64,000 nt of DNA, from positions 186,001-250,000 of the forward strand of contig NZ_BMLX01000003.1 in NCBI RefSeq assembly GCF_014645535.1. The letters run 5' to 3'. How positions within the stretch are numbered: the first letter of the stretch is position 1; each line of letters starts with the position of its first letter. A program made the position numbers and the translations under genes. Below are positions 35,522 through 44,370 of the stretch, piece by piece. This DNA is from Silvimonas iriomotensis. Its GTDB lineage: Bacteria; Pseudomonadota; Gammaproteobacteria; Burkholderiales; Chitinibacteraceae. The notes under the pieces were generated by a model. It searched no databases, was not told the DNA's origin, and worked only from the letters and a program-made list of their open reading frames with translations.

Positions 35522-36547
35522 ATGGAATCGATTCTGCTCAAACTGTCCGACTCGGTCTCCGGCGCGCAAACGCTGGAAGATCTGACGCGGCCGTTGCTGG
35601 AAATGCTGCACGCCGTGACCGGGCTGGAATCCACTTACCTGACCTCGATCGATCTGGATAAAGGTCTGCAGCACATCCTGTATTCGCGCAACGAGTCGAC
35701 CACCTTCTGCATTCCTGAAGGGTTGACCGTGGAGTGGAACGACACCCTGTGCAAACGCGCGCTGGATGAAAACTGCGGTTTCACCAATGATGTGGCGGAT
35801 CAGTGGGGCGATTCAGACGCAGCGCGCGCGCTGGGTATTGCCACCTATCTGTCCACGCCCATCCGTACCGGTGGCGGCAATCTGTACGGCACGCTGTGCG
35901 CGGCCAGTGCCAGCCGCCGCGAAGTCACCCCTGACACCCGCAAGATCATTGGCTTGTTTGCGCGGATGATTGCCCAGCATGTCGAGCGCGAGTCGCTCAT
36001 GAATCAGTTGCGTGAAGCCAATATTGAACTCTCGGCCATGGCGCTGACCGATCCGTTGACCAGCCTGCCCAATCGCCGCGCCTTGCTGGACGAACTGGGC
36101 CGCATGTTTGCCGTGGCCCAGCGCGAAACCCGCTGTGTCTTGATCGCTTTCCTGGATCTGGATGGCTTCAAGCAGATCAACGATACCTGGGGGCATGACG
36201 CCGGTGACGCGCTGTTGCAGACCATTGCCCAGCAACTGGCGCAGCAACGCCGTGCCGGTGATTTCATTGCCCGCGTGGGTGGCGATGAATTTGTGGCCGT
36301 TGGCGTCGGCCCGCGCCCCGGCGAGCAAGCGGACGATGCCGCCGCCGCCTTTGGCCTGCGTTTGTTCGAGAAAACCCGCGCCACGGTCGAAACCGGCCCG
36401 GCGCAGTTTGACTACGCCGGTGCCAGCGTCGGCGCCATTGCCGTCGACCCCGCTGCTGCGTCGATCAGCGAGGCTTTAAGCCAGGCCGATACCGCCATGT
36501 ACAAGGTCAAGCAACACCGCGCTGGCCGCGCCGCCGCGCCGCGCTGA
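35522..36547 (+). CDS. soluble diguanylate cyclase with GAF sensor domain
   Basis: 341 residues from ATG 35522 (GGGAGG upstream). GAF domain about 20-160 with YLSTPIRTGGGNLYGTLC; GGDEF domain about 175-335 with TDPLTSLPNRRALL, FLDLDGFKQIND and active site RVGGDEF. An RAGD I-site lies five residues upstream of GGDEF. It should make c-di-GMP in the cytoplasm in response to a small ligand. Divergent from the membrane cyclase. Confidence 0.92.
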   Translation: MESILLKLSDSVSGAQTLEDLTRPLLEMLHAVTGLESTYLTSIDLDKGLQHILYSRNESTTFCIPEGLTVEWNDTLCKRALDENCGFTNDVADQWGDSDAARALGIATYLSTPIRTGGGNLYGTLCAASASRREVTPDTRKIIGLFARMIAQHVERESLMNQLREANIELSAMALTDPLTSLPNRRALLDELGRMFAVAQRETRCVLIAFLDLDGFKQINDTWGHDAGDALLQTIAQQLAQQRRAGDFIARVGGDEFVAVGVGPRPGEQADDAAAAFGLRLFEKTRATVETGPAQFDYAGASVGAIAVDPAAASISEALSQADTAMYKVKQHRAGRAAAPR

Positions 36548-36560
36548 GCCCGGTGGCCGG

Positions 36561-37478
36561 TTAGTTCAGGATGTAGTTGTGTGCCTGCGGGGTGGACTGG
36601 GTCAGCGGTTCGCCCAGCACATCCATGATCGAGGACTCGATGGTGTGGCTGAGCGCGGCCAGCGGCAGATCATTAGGTTCCAGCCCGAACGGGTCTTCCA
36701 GTTCTTCCCCGATCATGTCCAGCGCCATATAGGTGTACGCAATGAACACGGCGATCAGGGGCGTCAGCCAGCCGGTGCTGGTCGCCAGGCCAATCGGCAG
36801 CAGCAGGCAATACAGCGTGACCGTGCGGTTCAACAGCACCCGGTAACTGAACGGAATGGGCGTGCTGGCAATGCGCTCGCAGCCGCCGATCATCTCAGAG
36901 AGCTTGTTCAGGTTCTCGTCTATCGATTGATATTGCAGCGCCGACAGCGTGCCATCGCGCAGCAGCCCCGCGCATTCGCTGCCCAGCCAGTGCAGGATAT
37001 ACGCCGGCTTGAAGCGGGACTGGGCCACGCCCGCCAGCGCCTCTTCCGGCAACAGCCGCGCCATGTGGGCAGACTGGTCGGTATTGCGCAACTGGCCCAG
37101 CAAGGCATAAGTACAGGCGGCCAGCCCGCGCCCCAGCCGCGTCACGGCCGGGTGATCCGGCGCTGCCGCATGCAACTGGCGGATGATCGAGCGCGCCGCC
37201 ACCAGCATGCCGCCCCACAGTTTGCGGGCCTCCCAGTAGCGTTCATAACTGACCGAGTTGCGAAACCCCAGAAAAATCGCCAGCGCGATCCCCATCAGGG
37301 TAAATGGCGGAATGCTCAGCGATGAGTTGGCGTGTTCCGACGACCACCAGCCGCGCGCCAGCACGGCAAAGACAGAGACGCCGGCCACCACCGCCAGCCG
37401 CAGCGCAATGCGCCCCAGAACGGACCCGCGCCAGACAAACAGAAGGGAAATCCAGTGGCCGTGGGGACGGATGATCAT
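36561..37478 (-). CDS. bestrophin-like (UPF0187) anion channel protein
   Basis: 305 residues. The opening MIIRPHGHWISLLFVWRGSV and FLGFRNSVSYERYWEARKLWG are the signature of the bacterial bestrophin / RFP-TM family (YneE type). About four membrane helices. Bacterial members form pentameric ion channels; KpBest is reported as cation-selective. Convergent with the GAF-GGDEF gene (13-base gap). Confidence 0.85.
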   Translation of the reverse strand: MIIRPHGHWISLLFVWRGSVLGRIALRLAVVAGVSVFAVLARGWWSSEHANSSLSIPPFTLMGIALAIFLGFRNSVSYERYWEARKLWGGMLVAARSIIRQLHAAAPDHPAVTRLGRGLAACTYALLGQLRNTDQSAHMARLLPEEALAGVAQSRFKPAYILHWLGSECAGLLRDGTLSALQYQSIDENLNKLSEMIGGCERIASTPIPFSYRVLLNRTVTLYCLLLPIGLATSTGWLTPLIAVFIAYTYMALDMIGEELEDPFGLEPNDLPLAALSHTIESSIMDVLGEPLTQSTPQAHNYILN

Positions 37479-37593
37479 GGCATTGGCATGGCAAAAGGGA
37501 ACGGGTTGGTATGTTACTCCTGAGCGCCTTGATGCTGCTCAAGCCCTGCATTGGCAATTTTTAACTTTAAGCACGTTATCGCGAGTTACCAAC

Positions 37594-37621
37594 AAAAAGC
37601 CCCGCCGGATCAGGGCGGGGC
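37594..37621 (-). terminator. terminator of the Ser/Thr/Pro-rich protein gene
   Basis: GCCCCGCC (37599-37606) pairs with GGCGGGGC (37614-37621); AAAAA at 37594-37598 gives the T tract on the minus strand. Confidence 0.85.
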
Positions 37622-37641
37622 ATCGCGGGGGCGCATTACCA

Positions 37642-38820
37642 TCAGGCTGAGACATTGACGGCGCTGGGTGTCGGGCTGCTGCTGGTGTAGGTATCGCCCA
37701 CCTTGCTGCCGGCTGTGGGGGCCGGGCTGGCGCTGGTCAGGCTGGTGCTGGTGTCGTCTGGCGTCTGCCCGCTGTCACCGGTAATGGTGACGGTGGTGGT
37801 GCCATTGGCATCCGTCACGCTGCTGGTGCTGCCGCTGGCTGAGCGCGTGCTGCTGCTGTCGCTGCCGTTCTCGATGGTGTTGCCGCTGTTGCTGCTGGTG
37901 TCATTGAGCGACGACAGCCAGCTGCTCATTTGCTGGAACAGCGTCTGGTTCAGTTGCAGCATGAAATGAATGGCGCTTTCTTCAAACTGCATCAGTGATC
38001 CCAGCCAGTCGTTCTGGCCCGAGCCCGTGCTGCTGCCTGCCGTCGGCGTTGGTGCCGGTGTGGCGGAGGTGGGCGTCGGGGCCGGCGTTGGCGTTGGGGT
38101 GGATGCCGTCGGCGTGCTGGCTGTGGGCGTCGGCGCTGGCGTGGGCGATGGAATCGGCACGTTCACAGAAGGCACACCGCTGTTGCTGCCGGTCGATGCA
38201 CTGGGGGTGCTGGCTGATGGCGTGCCGGACGACGGGCTGGGCGAGGGCAGGGCGGGCGTTTGCTTGCCGCCATCCGGGTTGCTGGCGTGTGCGTTGGTGC
38301 CGCCAGACCAGGATTCGGCCTCCAGCAAGGTCATTGATGCGGTAAAGCCCAGGGTGCGGCCATCTGAAGTGGTGATGGTGCCGCTCAGATTCAGTGCCAT
38401 GCCAAAGGCCGCATACATATTGCTGCTGCCACCGCCGCCGCCGTGGCCATGATGCCCGGACGACGATGAACCGACTTGCATGCCTTCAGCCAGCTGGCCG
38501 GAAAACTGCATGCCGGTAATGCTGGTACCCAGCATCTGTTCCATCATCGAACGGAAAATATCCACTTCCGGGCTCAATACGGAAGTCAGGCCATTCTGGC
38601 TATCGGTCTGGCTGGCGCTGCTGGCGGCCTGCTGGCCGGCTTGCGAGAGCTGCACATCCGTACTGGGGCTGGGCGAGGAGGTGCTGCCTGTGCTGCCACT
38701 ACTGGCGCTGGTGCTAGTGCTGCCGGTGCTGTTATCGGGCTGCCAGGTACCGGAAAACTGATCCAGGTAGAGCAAGCTCAAGGATGGATTGAGAGACTGG
38801 CGTGCTTGGTCGACATGCAT
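37642..38820 (-). CDS. Ser/Thr/Pro-rich low-complexity protein, function unknown
   Basis: 392 residues from ATG 38820 with GGAG upstream. No signal peptide. A folded-looking island (about residues 75-185) contains GHHGHGGGGGSSNMY and NLSGTITTSDGRTLGF; after this a Pro/Thr/Ser linker of about 80 residues (TPTASTPTASTPTPT type) leads to a helical segment (LMQFEESAIHFMLQLNQTLF) and a Ser-rich tail. The ADGRT-type sheet is reminiscent of hypothetical proteins found near flagellar genes, but none are here. It ends with its own terminator. Confidence 0.65.
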   Translation of the reverse strand: MHVDQARQSLNPSLSLLYLDQFSGTWQPDNSTGSTSTSASSGSTGSTSSPSPSTDVQLSQAGQQAASSASQTDSQNGLTSVLSPEVDIFRSMMEQMLGTSITGMQFSGQLAEGMQVGSSSSGHHGHGGGGGSSNMYAAFGMALNLSGTITTSDGRTLGFTASMTLLEAESWSGGTNAHASNPDGGKQTPALPSPSPSSGTPSASTPSASTGSNSGVPSVNVPIPSPTPAPTPTASTPTASTPTPTPAPTPTSATPAPTPTAGSSTGSGQNDWLGSLMQFEESAIHFMLQLNQTLFQQMSSWLSSLNDTSSNSGNTIENGSDSSSTRSASGSTSSVTDANGTTTVTITGDSGQTPDDTSTSLTSASPAPTAGSKVGDTYTSSSPTPSAVNVSA

Positions 38821-38954
38821 GATCGGACTCCACAAATGCGCGGTTTTCCGGTGTATCGACGTGTATCAGGTCTGCTTGAGGCTTACGCAGTCCATAAAGC
38901 GACTGACGGTATATTCCAGGATGAACGGTGCATATTGTGTAAGCCATGGCCCAC

Positions 38955-38979
38955 AAAAAAGCCCGGCACGAGGCCGGGC
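38955..38979 (-). terminator. terminator of the GH3 gene
   Basis: GCCCGGC (38961-38967) pairs with GCCGGGC (38973-38979); six A at 38955-38960 give the T tract on the minus strand. Confidence 0.85.
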
Positions 38980-39004
38980 TGTGTCTCGCAGTGTATCGGC
39001 AGGC

Positions 39005-41023
39005 TTAGTAAGACAAGCCGTAACCGAACGGGTAAAGCGGGCTGGCGGTGTCGTGCGGCACGTCTTCTTTTTGTGCGGCGACGTCGACCATCGACGATGG
39101 CAACTCGAACGGCAGCTTGCCTTGCGGCTTGCCCTTGCCGGTGATGACGTCAAACAGGGCGGTGTCGCTGGCGCCAAAGTTGGCCAGGATCGCACTGGTT
39201 TTGTCTTGCACATTGGTCAGGATGGCCGGGCGGTCCATGTAAACCGAGACAATGGTTTTAGGCGCCGCTGCCGCTGCCTTGATGGCTTCGTAATCGGCTG
39301 CGCCATCTACAAACGCCAGGCTGCCTTCATGCTGCATGGAGCCAAAGATGTAGTTGGGGTGCAGCGTTTCATACGGCGTGCTCACGCGCAGGATGGCCAC
39401 ATCGGCATCTTGCGGTGCGCTGACCACCGTGAACCCGTAGCTTTGCGCCACCGAGGCATCCACGCCATACAACCACACCTTCTTGCCGGTCAGTGCCATG
39501 GGCAAGGTGGCGTTGTTGTTTTGCAGCAGTACCATGGCGCGGCGCTGGGTATCCAGTGCCAGTGCCTTGAACTCGGCGTTGCCGACAATGCTGCTGGCCG
39601 CGCTGGCGTTCACGAACGGCTTGTCAAACAGGCCTTGCTGGAATTTCTGCAGCAACACGCGGTAGGCCGAATCGGTCAGGCGGGCTTCGGTCAGCAAGCC
39701 TTGTTGTACGGCCTGTACCAGATATTCCGGTTCGGTGGCGCCACCAAACTGGTCCATCCCGGCGTTCACCGACTTCACGTAGCGTTCCAGCTTGGTGGCG
39801 GTTTCCATGCCCCACGGTGTACCAAAGCCGTAGAAGGACGGTGCCACACCGGCCGGCGTGCCGTTCAGACAGTTGGCGTCGCAATCAGAGGTGATCCCCC
39901 AGTCCGACAGGATCACGCCCTTGAAGCCGTAGCGACCGCGCAAGAGGTCGGTCAGCAGCGCTTTGTCGAAACCCGCGCCGACTTGCTCGATGGTGATGCC
40001 ATCTACCGTAACGGTTGAATCCGGGAACGAGTACGTCGGCATGACCGACGCGACGTTGGCGGCAAACGCGCCTTCAAACGGCTTGAGGTGATAGGCAAAG
40101 TTGTTGCCCGGGTAAGTCAGGAAACGGCCGTAGTAGTTGTGGCCATCAAAGCCGCTTTTCGATGCGCCATAACCCACCCAGTGCTTGACCACGGCCAGCA
40201 CGCTGCCCGGTTTCAGACCGGTGCTGCCGCCCTGGAAGCCCTCGATATACGCCTGTACCTGCGCTTTGGCGATATCGGCATCTTCGCCAAACGTGCCGTT
40301 GATCCGCGGCCAGCGTGGCTCGGTCGCAAGGTCAGCCTGTGGCGACAGCGCCTGGGTAATCCCGACGGCTTGATATTCCTGGCGGGCCACGCTGCCAAAG
40401 CGGCGGGTCAGGTCAGGATCATTGATGGCGGCAAAGCCCAGGGTTTCCGGCCATTGCGAGAAACCGCTGCTGCCGGCGCTGGCGCCCAGGGTGTACTGGA
40501 AGTGGTTGCGCGGGTCGGTACTGATCGAGACCGGAATGGCCAGCCGCGATTGCTCGGCCAGTTTCTGGATATTGTTGTACTGCTCCGCCATGGTTTGCGG
40601 GTCTGCGGCCATGCGGGTGATGAAGGTATTGATGAACTGGGTGTTGATCAACGTCCCCAGCGCGGTCAGATCATAGGCGTTGCCGGTACCGGCGCCCGTG
40701 GTGTCGTTCAGCACCGGGGCCGTGCCGTGCATCATCAGGCCGGCTTTTTCTTCCAGCGTCAGCCGGGATACCAGATCCTGCGCGCGGACTTCTGGCGCCA
40801 GGCGCCAGTCTTCGTATGGCTCAAGCTTGCCGTCCTTGTTCATGTCCTTGAACTGCAGGCCATCCTGGCTAACGAGGCTCAGCGACGTATAGCCAAAGTC
40901 CATCTGGGCGACCTGGCCACCGCCGTCGCTGCCACCGCCGCAGCCGGCCAGCAACAGCGCCAGGGTACTGCTGACCAGCAACAGATTGCGCGTGGCCAGC
41001 GGTGTCGTACTCTTCTTTTTCAT
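39005..41023 (-). CDS. glycoside hydrolase family 3 lipoprotein (beta-glucosidase type)
   Basis: 672 residues. Lipobox LLAGC (Cys28), Gly/Ser linker, then an EF-hand-like loop (DMNKDGKLEPYED, about 59-71). The GH3 barrel carries VKHWVGYG and the nucleophile Asp374 in ILSDWG; the alpha/beta sandwich domain follows from about residue 480. Members hydrolyse beta-linked glucose or N-acetylglucosamine oligomers. Given the chitinase in this window, chito-oligosaccharides are possible, but cello- or laminari-oligomers are equally so. Divergent from an AraC regulator. Confidence 0.88.
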   Translation of the reverse strand: MKKKSTTPLATRNLLLVSSTLALLLAGCGGGSDGGGQVAQMDFGYTSLSLVSQDGLQFKDMNKDGKLEPYEDWRLAPEVRAQDLVSRLTLEEKAGLMMHGTAPVLNDTTGAGTGNAYDLTALGTLINTQFINTFITRMAADPQTMAEQYNNIQKLAEQSRLAIPVSISTDPRNHFQYTLGASAGSSGFSQWPETLGFAAINDPDLTRRFGSVARQEYQAVGITQALSPQADLATEPRWPRINGTFGEDADIAKAQVQAYIEGFQGGSTGLKPGSVLAVVKHWVGYGASKSGFDGHNYYGRFLTYPGNNFAYHLKPFEGAFAANVASVMPTYSFPDSTVTVDGITIEQVGAGFDKALLTDLLRGRYGFKGVILSDWGITSDCDANCLNGTPAGVAPSFYGFGTPWGMETATKLERYVKSVNAGMDQFGGATEPEYLVQAVQQGLLTEARLTDSAYRVLLQKFQQGLFDKPFVNASAASSIVGNAEFKALALDTQRRAMVLLQNNNATLPMALTGKKVWLYGVDASVAQSYGFTVVSAPQDADVAILRVSTPYETLHPNYIFGSMQHEGSLAFVDGAADYEAIKAAAAAPKTIVSVYMDRPAILTNVQDKTSAILANFGASDTALFDVITGKGKPQGKLPFELPSSMVDVAAQKEDVPHDTASPLYPFGYGLSY

Positions 41024-41352
41024 CGACTACTCCTCGATCGTGGGTTGTTCTTGTTACGCATGTAACGGCCCTGTACCGGGCCTTGTCCCACTGTACGCAT
41101 CCCGTTTGGGGCGCTTTGACTGGCGGTGGCGCGTTTTTACCTTTGGGGAGCAGGATCGATCGTGCAGTGCGTCAAACGCGGCACCGCCAGGTGGCAAAGC
41201 GTGCCGCAAAGCCGCGCCGGTATTGGGTTTGGCTGTGTGATCCATCACAGGCCCATGGTTCGTATGGACTTTACCTGATGGCCTGACCAGGGCGGCCTCG
41301 CCAGGATGACTAAAAAAACATCAAACCAGTCAACGCACTGTGGAGGTTTTGC
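41024..41352. promoter_or_regulatory. GH3/AraC divergent intergenic region with two dyads
   Basis: No gene. GTTAC-GCAT-GTAAC (41053-41066) lies 30 bases before the GH3 start, and TGTGAT-CC-ATCACA (41236-41249) lies about 100 bases before the AraC start. Both are candidate operators; AraC proteins usually prefer direct repeats, so another regulator may be involved. GGAGG before 41353 is the AraC ribosome site. Confidence 0.4.
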
Positions 41353-42414
41353 ATGCCGGCTCTGCACCGCGCATTGGCGCGCACCGTATCCAACCGGATT
41401 GCGTTCTACGTTCAGCGCGCCACCGAACAGGCCGGGCTGTCCGCCAGCCTGTTTGCCCGCCATACCGGGATCACTGCCGAAGATCTGATGGACCCCAACG
41501 GCCGTATTGATGGCGAACGCCACCGCCGCATGGTGCAACTGGCCGGGCGGATCGGCCTGCCGCCCGTGGTGCTGAACCACGCTTGCGCAACGCTGTTTGC
41601 CGATTTTCCGGTGCTGGGCAACCTGTGCATGAACGCGCGCACCCTGCGCGAGGCCCTGACCGCGTTCAGCACCTATCGGCCCTTGATCGGGGAGTTTGAT
41701 TTTCTGTTGTGCCGGATCAGCGGGCAGCAAGTGCGTTTTGAATATCTGGCCGAGTTCGCACCCGCCAGCGGCTTTCAGGCGCTTTCCAATTTCCAGGTGC
41801 TTGCCGCGCTGGCGCGGGTGTACGAGCAAGGCGTTGCAACCCGGTTCATGGTCGAGTTGATGGGGGGCGCGCCGCCGGCGCATCTGGCCCGGCAGATCAA
41901 TGATTTTTTCGGCGTCCCGGTGCGATACCACAGCGCCGCCAATCGCATGGCGTTTGCCGCGCCGGCGCTGGATGCGCCGTTTGCCCAGTGCAACGCCATG
42001 CTCGCGCCCATGTTGCAACAGCATGCACAGCAAGAACTGGAACGCATCCAGCAATTGCACTCTTTTGCCGCCAGCGTGGAAAACCTGATTCTGGAGTTCA
42101 TCAACGATCCGCAAACCGATACGCGCGGCGCGGCATTGCTGCAGCAATTGTGCGAGCGCCTGCAGACGTCGCGCTGGTCGTTACACCGGCAGTTGCAACT
42201 GGAAGGGACGCATTTCAGGGCGCTGGAGATGAAAGTGAAGATCAGCGAATCACGGCGTTTGCTGGGCAACCCGCAAATCACCCTGGCGCAGATCAGCGAG
42301 CAGTTGGGGTTTGCGTCGCAAAGCGCGTTCACGCGGTTTTTCCGCGCACGGCATGAGATGGCGCCGCTCGTGTTCCGGCAGCATGCCTTGCTGCGGGTCA
42401 GAAGCCCGGCGTGA
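41353..42414 (+). CDS. AraC-family regulator (OruR/ArgR-like N-terminal domain)
   Basis: 353 residues. N-terminal PF12625-type arabinose-binding-like domain (about 20-215), C-terminal helix-turn-helix (about 250-345) with LAQISEQLGFASQSAFTRFFR. Length and layout match regulators of amino-acid, lipid or sugar catabolism. Divergent from the GH3 lipoprotein gene, which it may control. Confidence 0.88.
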   Translation: MPALHRALARTVSNRIAFYVQRATEQAGLSASLFARHTGITAEDLMDPNGRIDGERHRRMVQLAGRIGLPPVVLNHACATLFADFPVLGNLCMNARTLREALTAFSTYRPLIGEFDFLLCRISGQQVRFEYLAEFAPASGFQALSNFQVLAALARVYEQGVATRFMVELMGGAPPAHLARQINDFFGVPVRYHSAANRMAFAAPALDAPFAQCNAMLAPMLQQHAQQELERIQQLHSFAASVENLILEFINDPQTDTRGAALLQQLCERLQTSRWSLHRQLQLEGTHFRALEMKVKISESRRLLGNPQITLAQISEQLGFASQSAFTRFFRARHEMAPLVFRQHALLRVRSPA

Positions 42415-42613
42415 CGGTGCAATGAAAAAGACAAGCAGGCGACAATACCCGGGAAGAAGTGGACAGACCCGGCTTGTGGCCACCTGCTTGTAGACGGAGA
42501 GTCGTCAGTGCCTGAGAGCGCATCCACCACGCCATGGCCGGCCTTGTATATGCCTGGCTGTGTGGTGGGTCTGGCCGTGTTGGCCAGCCATGTTGTGTGA
42601 GCGGCTCCCGATA

Positions 42614-42640
42614 AAAAGCCCGCTGTTGCGGCGGGCTTTT
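42614..42640 (-). terminator. bidirectional terminator behind the repeat-peptide gene
   Basis: AAAAGCCCGC (42614-42623) pairs with GCGGGCTTTT (42631-42640) around a seven-base loop. Confidence 0.85.
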
Positions 42641-42669
42641 CCTGGCAACAAATCTTTTAAAGCGATGCC

Positions 42670-42996
42670 TTAGTCAGCGACGACGCGACCCGGTTGTTGA
42701 TCAATCTGGGAAGCGAAATTCTGCGTTGCGTAGGCAGCGGCCTGACCGCGGGTGCTGGCGTGGGAAGCCGGGAATTCCTGGGCTACCGGGCGCAGCACGA
42801 CACCGGTATGGCCCGGCTGCTGGTCAATTTGCGAAGCGAAGTTTTGCGTGGCGTGGGAGGCACGTTGCCATACTGGCAGAGCGCCTTGCTGGGCGGTCGG
42901 GGTGGTCACGACATGGCTGTTGTCAGCGGCCTGGGCCGAGAAGGCTGCGGTGGCGGCAACAGCGGCAAAAACGAGGGATGCAGCAAACTTGTTCAT
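42670..42996 (-). CDS. small secreted protein with internal repeat
   Basis: 108 residues, GGAG upstream of the ATG. Signal peptide cleaved after FSAQA (about residue 23). The mature part is about 85 residues and contains two copies of ATQNFASQIDQQPG (49-62 and 90-103), 41 residues apart. The copies are also visible as degenerate direct repeats in the DNA. No cysteines. I recognise no family; similar short exported proteins occur in Burkholderiales and Neisseriales without known function. Confidence 0.7.
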   Translation of the reverse strand: MNKFAASLVFAAVAATAAFSAQAADNSHVVTTPTAQQGALPVWQRASHATQNFASQIDQQPGHTGVVLRPVAQEFPASHASTRGQAAAYATQNFASQIDQQPGRVVAD

Positions 42997-43315
42997 GATG
43001 TTTCTCCGTGTAGATTCAAGGTTTTAACCTGACGTCGTTGTTGTTTTGTTCGCGACGTTGAAGCCATGGTATGCCTCGAAAGTACGTAGAAAAACTACCA
43101 AACCGTTGTTAGTTTATTTCCCCTTTATTGATAAATGTCAGTGTCATCCGACACGTCGCTGGCGACCTCCAGAATCACCATCCTGGGCCCCTGAACGCCA
43201 GCCCGCGCCACGCTTTGCTTTGCGCCAGGACAGCGGTAAACCGGACTGGGATGCGCTCAAAACCGTGCAAACGGTTGACAGCCACCTGTCGGTTTACCGC
43301 TCATCGTGTCTGAAG
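42997..43315. other. 319-base gap with nested inverted repeats
   Basis: No gene. AGCGGTAAACCG (43232-43243) and CGGTTTACCGCT (43290-43301) are perfect 12-bp inverted repeats. Between them AACCGT and ACGGTT form a second, inner dyad. The structure lies behind the FKBP gene stop (minus strand) and before the promoter of the repeat-peptide gene. The stretch 43080-43140 is AT-rich and probably holds that promoter. Confidence 0.5.
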
Positions 43316-43660
43316 TCAGCCGTCGTCGCGGGTCAAGACTTCCAGTAATTCAATTTCAAAAACCAGGTTGGAATTGGGCTTGATATGCGGGCCCATTTGC
43401 CGGTCGCCATAGGCCAGATGCGCTGGCACAAACAGCTTGCGTTTGCCGCCCACCTTCATGCCCACTAGCCCCTGATCCCAGCCCTTGATGACGCGGCCGG
43501 TGCCGATCACGCACTGGAATGGCTTGCCGCGATCGTGCGAGGAATCAAACCGGGTGCCGTCTTCCAGCGTGCCGGTGTAGTGGGCGGTAATCAGCGCGCC
43601 GCGGGCAATTTCTTTGCCATCGCCAACGACGAGGTCTTCAATGATCAGTTCGTTACTCAT
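43316..43660 (-). CDS. FKBP-type peptidyl-prolyl isomerase
   Basis: 114 residues from ATG 43660. One FKBP domain: ALITAHYTGTLEDGTRFDSS, IKGWDQGLVGMKVGGKRKL and PAHLAYGDR, with the aromatic pocket residues in place. No signal peptide, so cytoplasmic. It accelerates proline isomerisation in folding proteins. It is 68 bases behind the cysteine hydrolase gene on the same strand and probably in its operon. Confidence 0.93.
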   Translation of the reverse strand: MSNELIIEDLVVGDGKEIARGALITAHYTGTLEDGTRFDSSHDRGKPFQCVIGTGRVIKGWDQGLVGMKVGGKRKLFVPAHLAYGDRQMGPHIKPNSNLVFEIELLEVLTRDDG

Positions 43661-43728
43661 GATGAATGCTCTTGTTGTGTTGCCTGAAATGGCGTTGTCG
43701 CAGGATTTGCCGCGCAGGGCAAGCGGCG

Positions 43729-44277
43729 TCATGCATTCAGGCTGGTTTGCGCCGCGCTTTGCAGTTGTACAAATGGCCCGGCCAGCGTGGCGTTGTGGTG
43801 CGCAATGATGTCACGCGCGGCCAGTTGGGGCGTATCCATGCAACTGTGCGCATCGCTGACCAGAATGGTGGCCATGCCGCGCCCGGCGGCGTCGCGGCAG
43901 GTGGTGTCCACGCAATACTGGGTTTTGAGGCCGGCCACCACCAATTGTGTCACGCCATCTTGCGCCAGCCAGTCGGCCAGCGGCGTGCCCACAAAACAGC
44001 TGGGGCGGTGCTTGTCGAAAACACGGTCAACAGACGGGTTGAAGTCCAGCGCGGCAGTCAATTGCCAGAACGGGCTGCCGGCGGCGATGGGTGTGCCGGC
44101 CGGGCCGGTGTGGCGTGCGGCATAAACCGGCGTACGGGTAGTGCGGGCGCGGGCGAGCAGGATATTGATATTGGCCAGCAACCGGGCCAGTTCGTAAGGC
44201 CGCTCCGGGCCACCCACAAGGCCGACTTGCATATCGATGATCAACAAGCCGGCGCGGGCCGGGTGTGCGCTGTGCAT
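43729..44277 (-). CDS. isochorismatase-like cysteine hydrolase
   Basis: 182 residues with AGGAG upstream. Isochorismatase superfamily: catalytic Asp in LLIIDMQVG, Lys in FDKHRPSCF and nucleophile Cys in KTQYCVDTT. Relatives hydrolyse nicotinamide, N-carbamoylsarcosine, isochorismate or ureidoacrylate; this one cannot be assigned. An unusual Thr-codon-rich leader and a terminator-like hairpin precede it, so expression may be attenuated. Confidence 0.85.
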   Translation of the reverse strand: MHSAHPARAGLLIIDMQVGLVGGPERPYELARLLANINILLARARTTRTPVYAARHTGPAGTPIAAGSPFWQLTAALDFNPSVDRVFDKHRPSCFVGTPLADWLAQDGVTQLVVAGLKTQYCVDTTCRDAAGRGMATILVSDAHSCMDTPQLAARDIIAHHNATLAGPFVQLQSAAQTSLNA

Positions 44278-44318
44278 GGGTTTCTCCTGTCTGGGCGGGC
44301 CGGACGGGGAAACAACAA

Positions 44319-44342
44319 GGCCCCGTCCATACTGGCGGGGCC
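44319..44342 (-). terminator. attenuator-like hairpin in the leader of the cysteine hydrolase gene
   Basis: On the minus strand GGCCCCG (44342-44336) pairs with CGGGGCC (44325-44319), followed by TTGTTGTTT. It lies after the Thr-rich leader stop and before the ribosome site of the hydrolase. GGCGGGCC within the leader (44394-44387) can pair with the 5' arm instead, an alternative fold. Confidence 0.5.
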
Positions 44343-44370
44343 CTGGTTGGGGGAGAACCTGGTATCGCGC

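Noticed and set aside
38040-38160. Short-period repeats resembling a CRISPR or minisatellite
   Set aside because: They are the degenerate codons of the Pro/Thr/Ser linker in a coding frame; no fixed spacer/repeat units.
42421-42493. Short frame starting MKKTSRRQ behind the AraC gene
   Set aside because: Only 23 codons, no ribosome site, no hairpin or leader logic around it.
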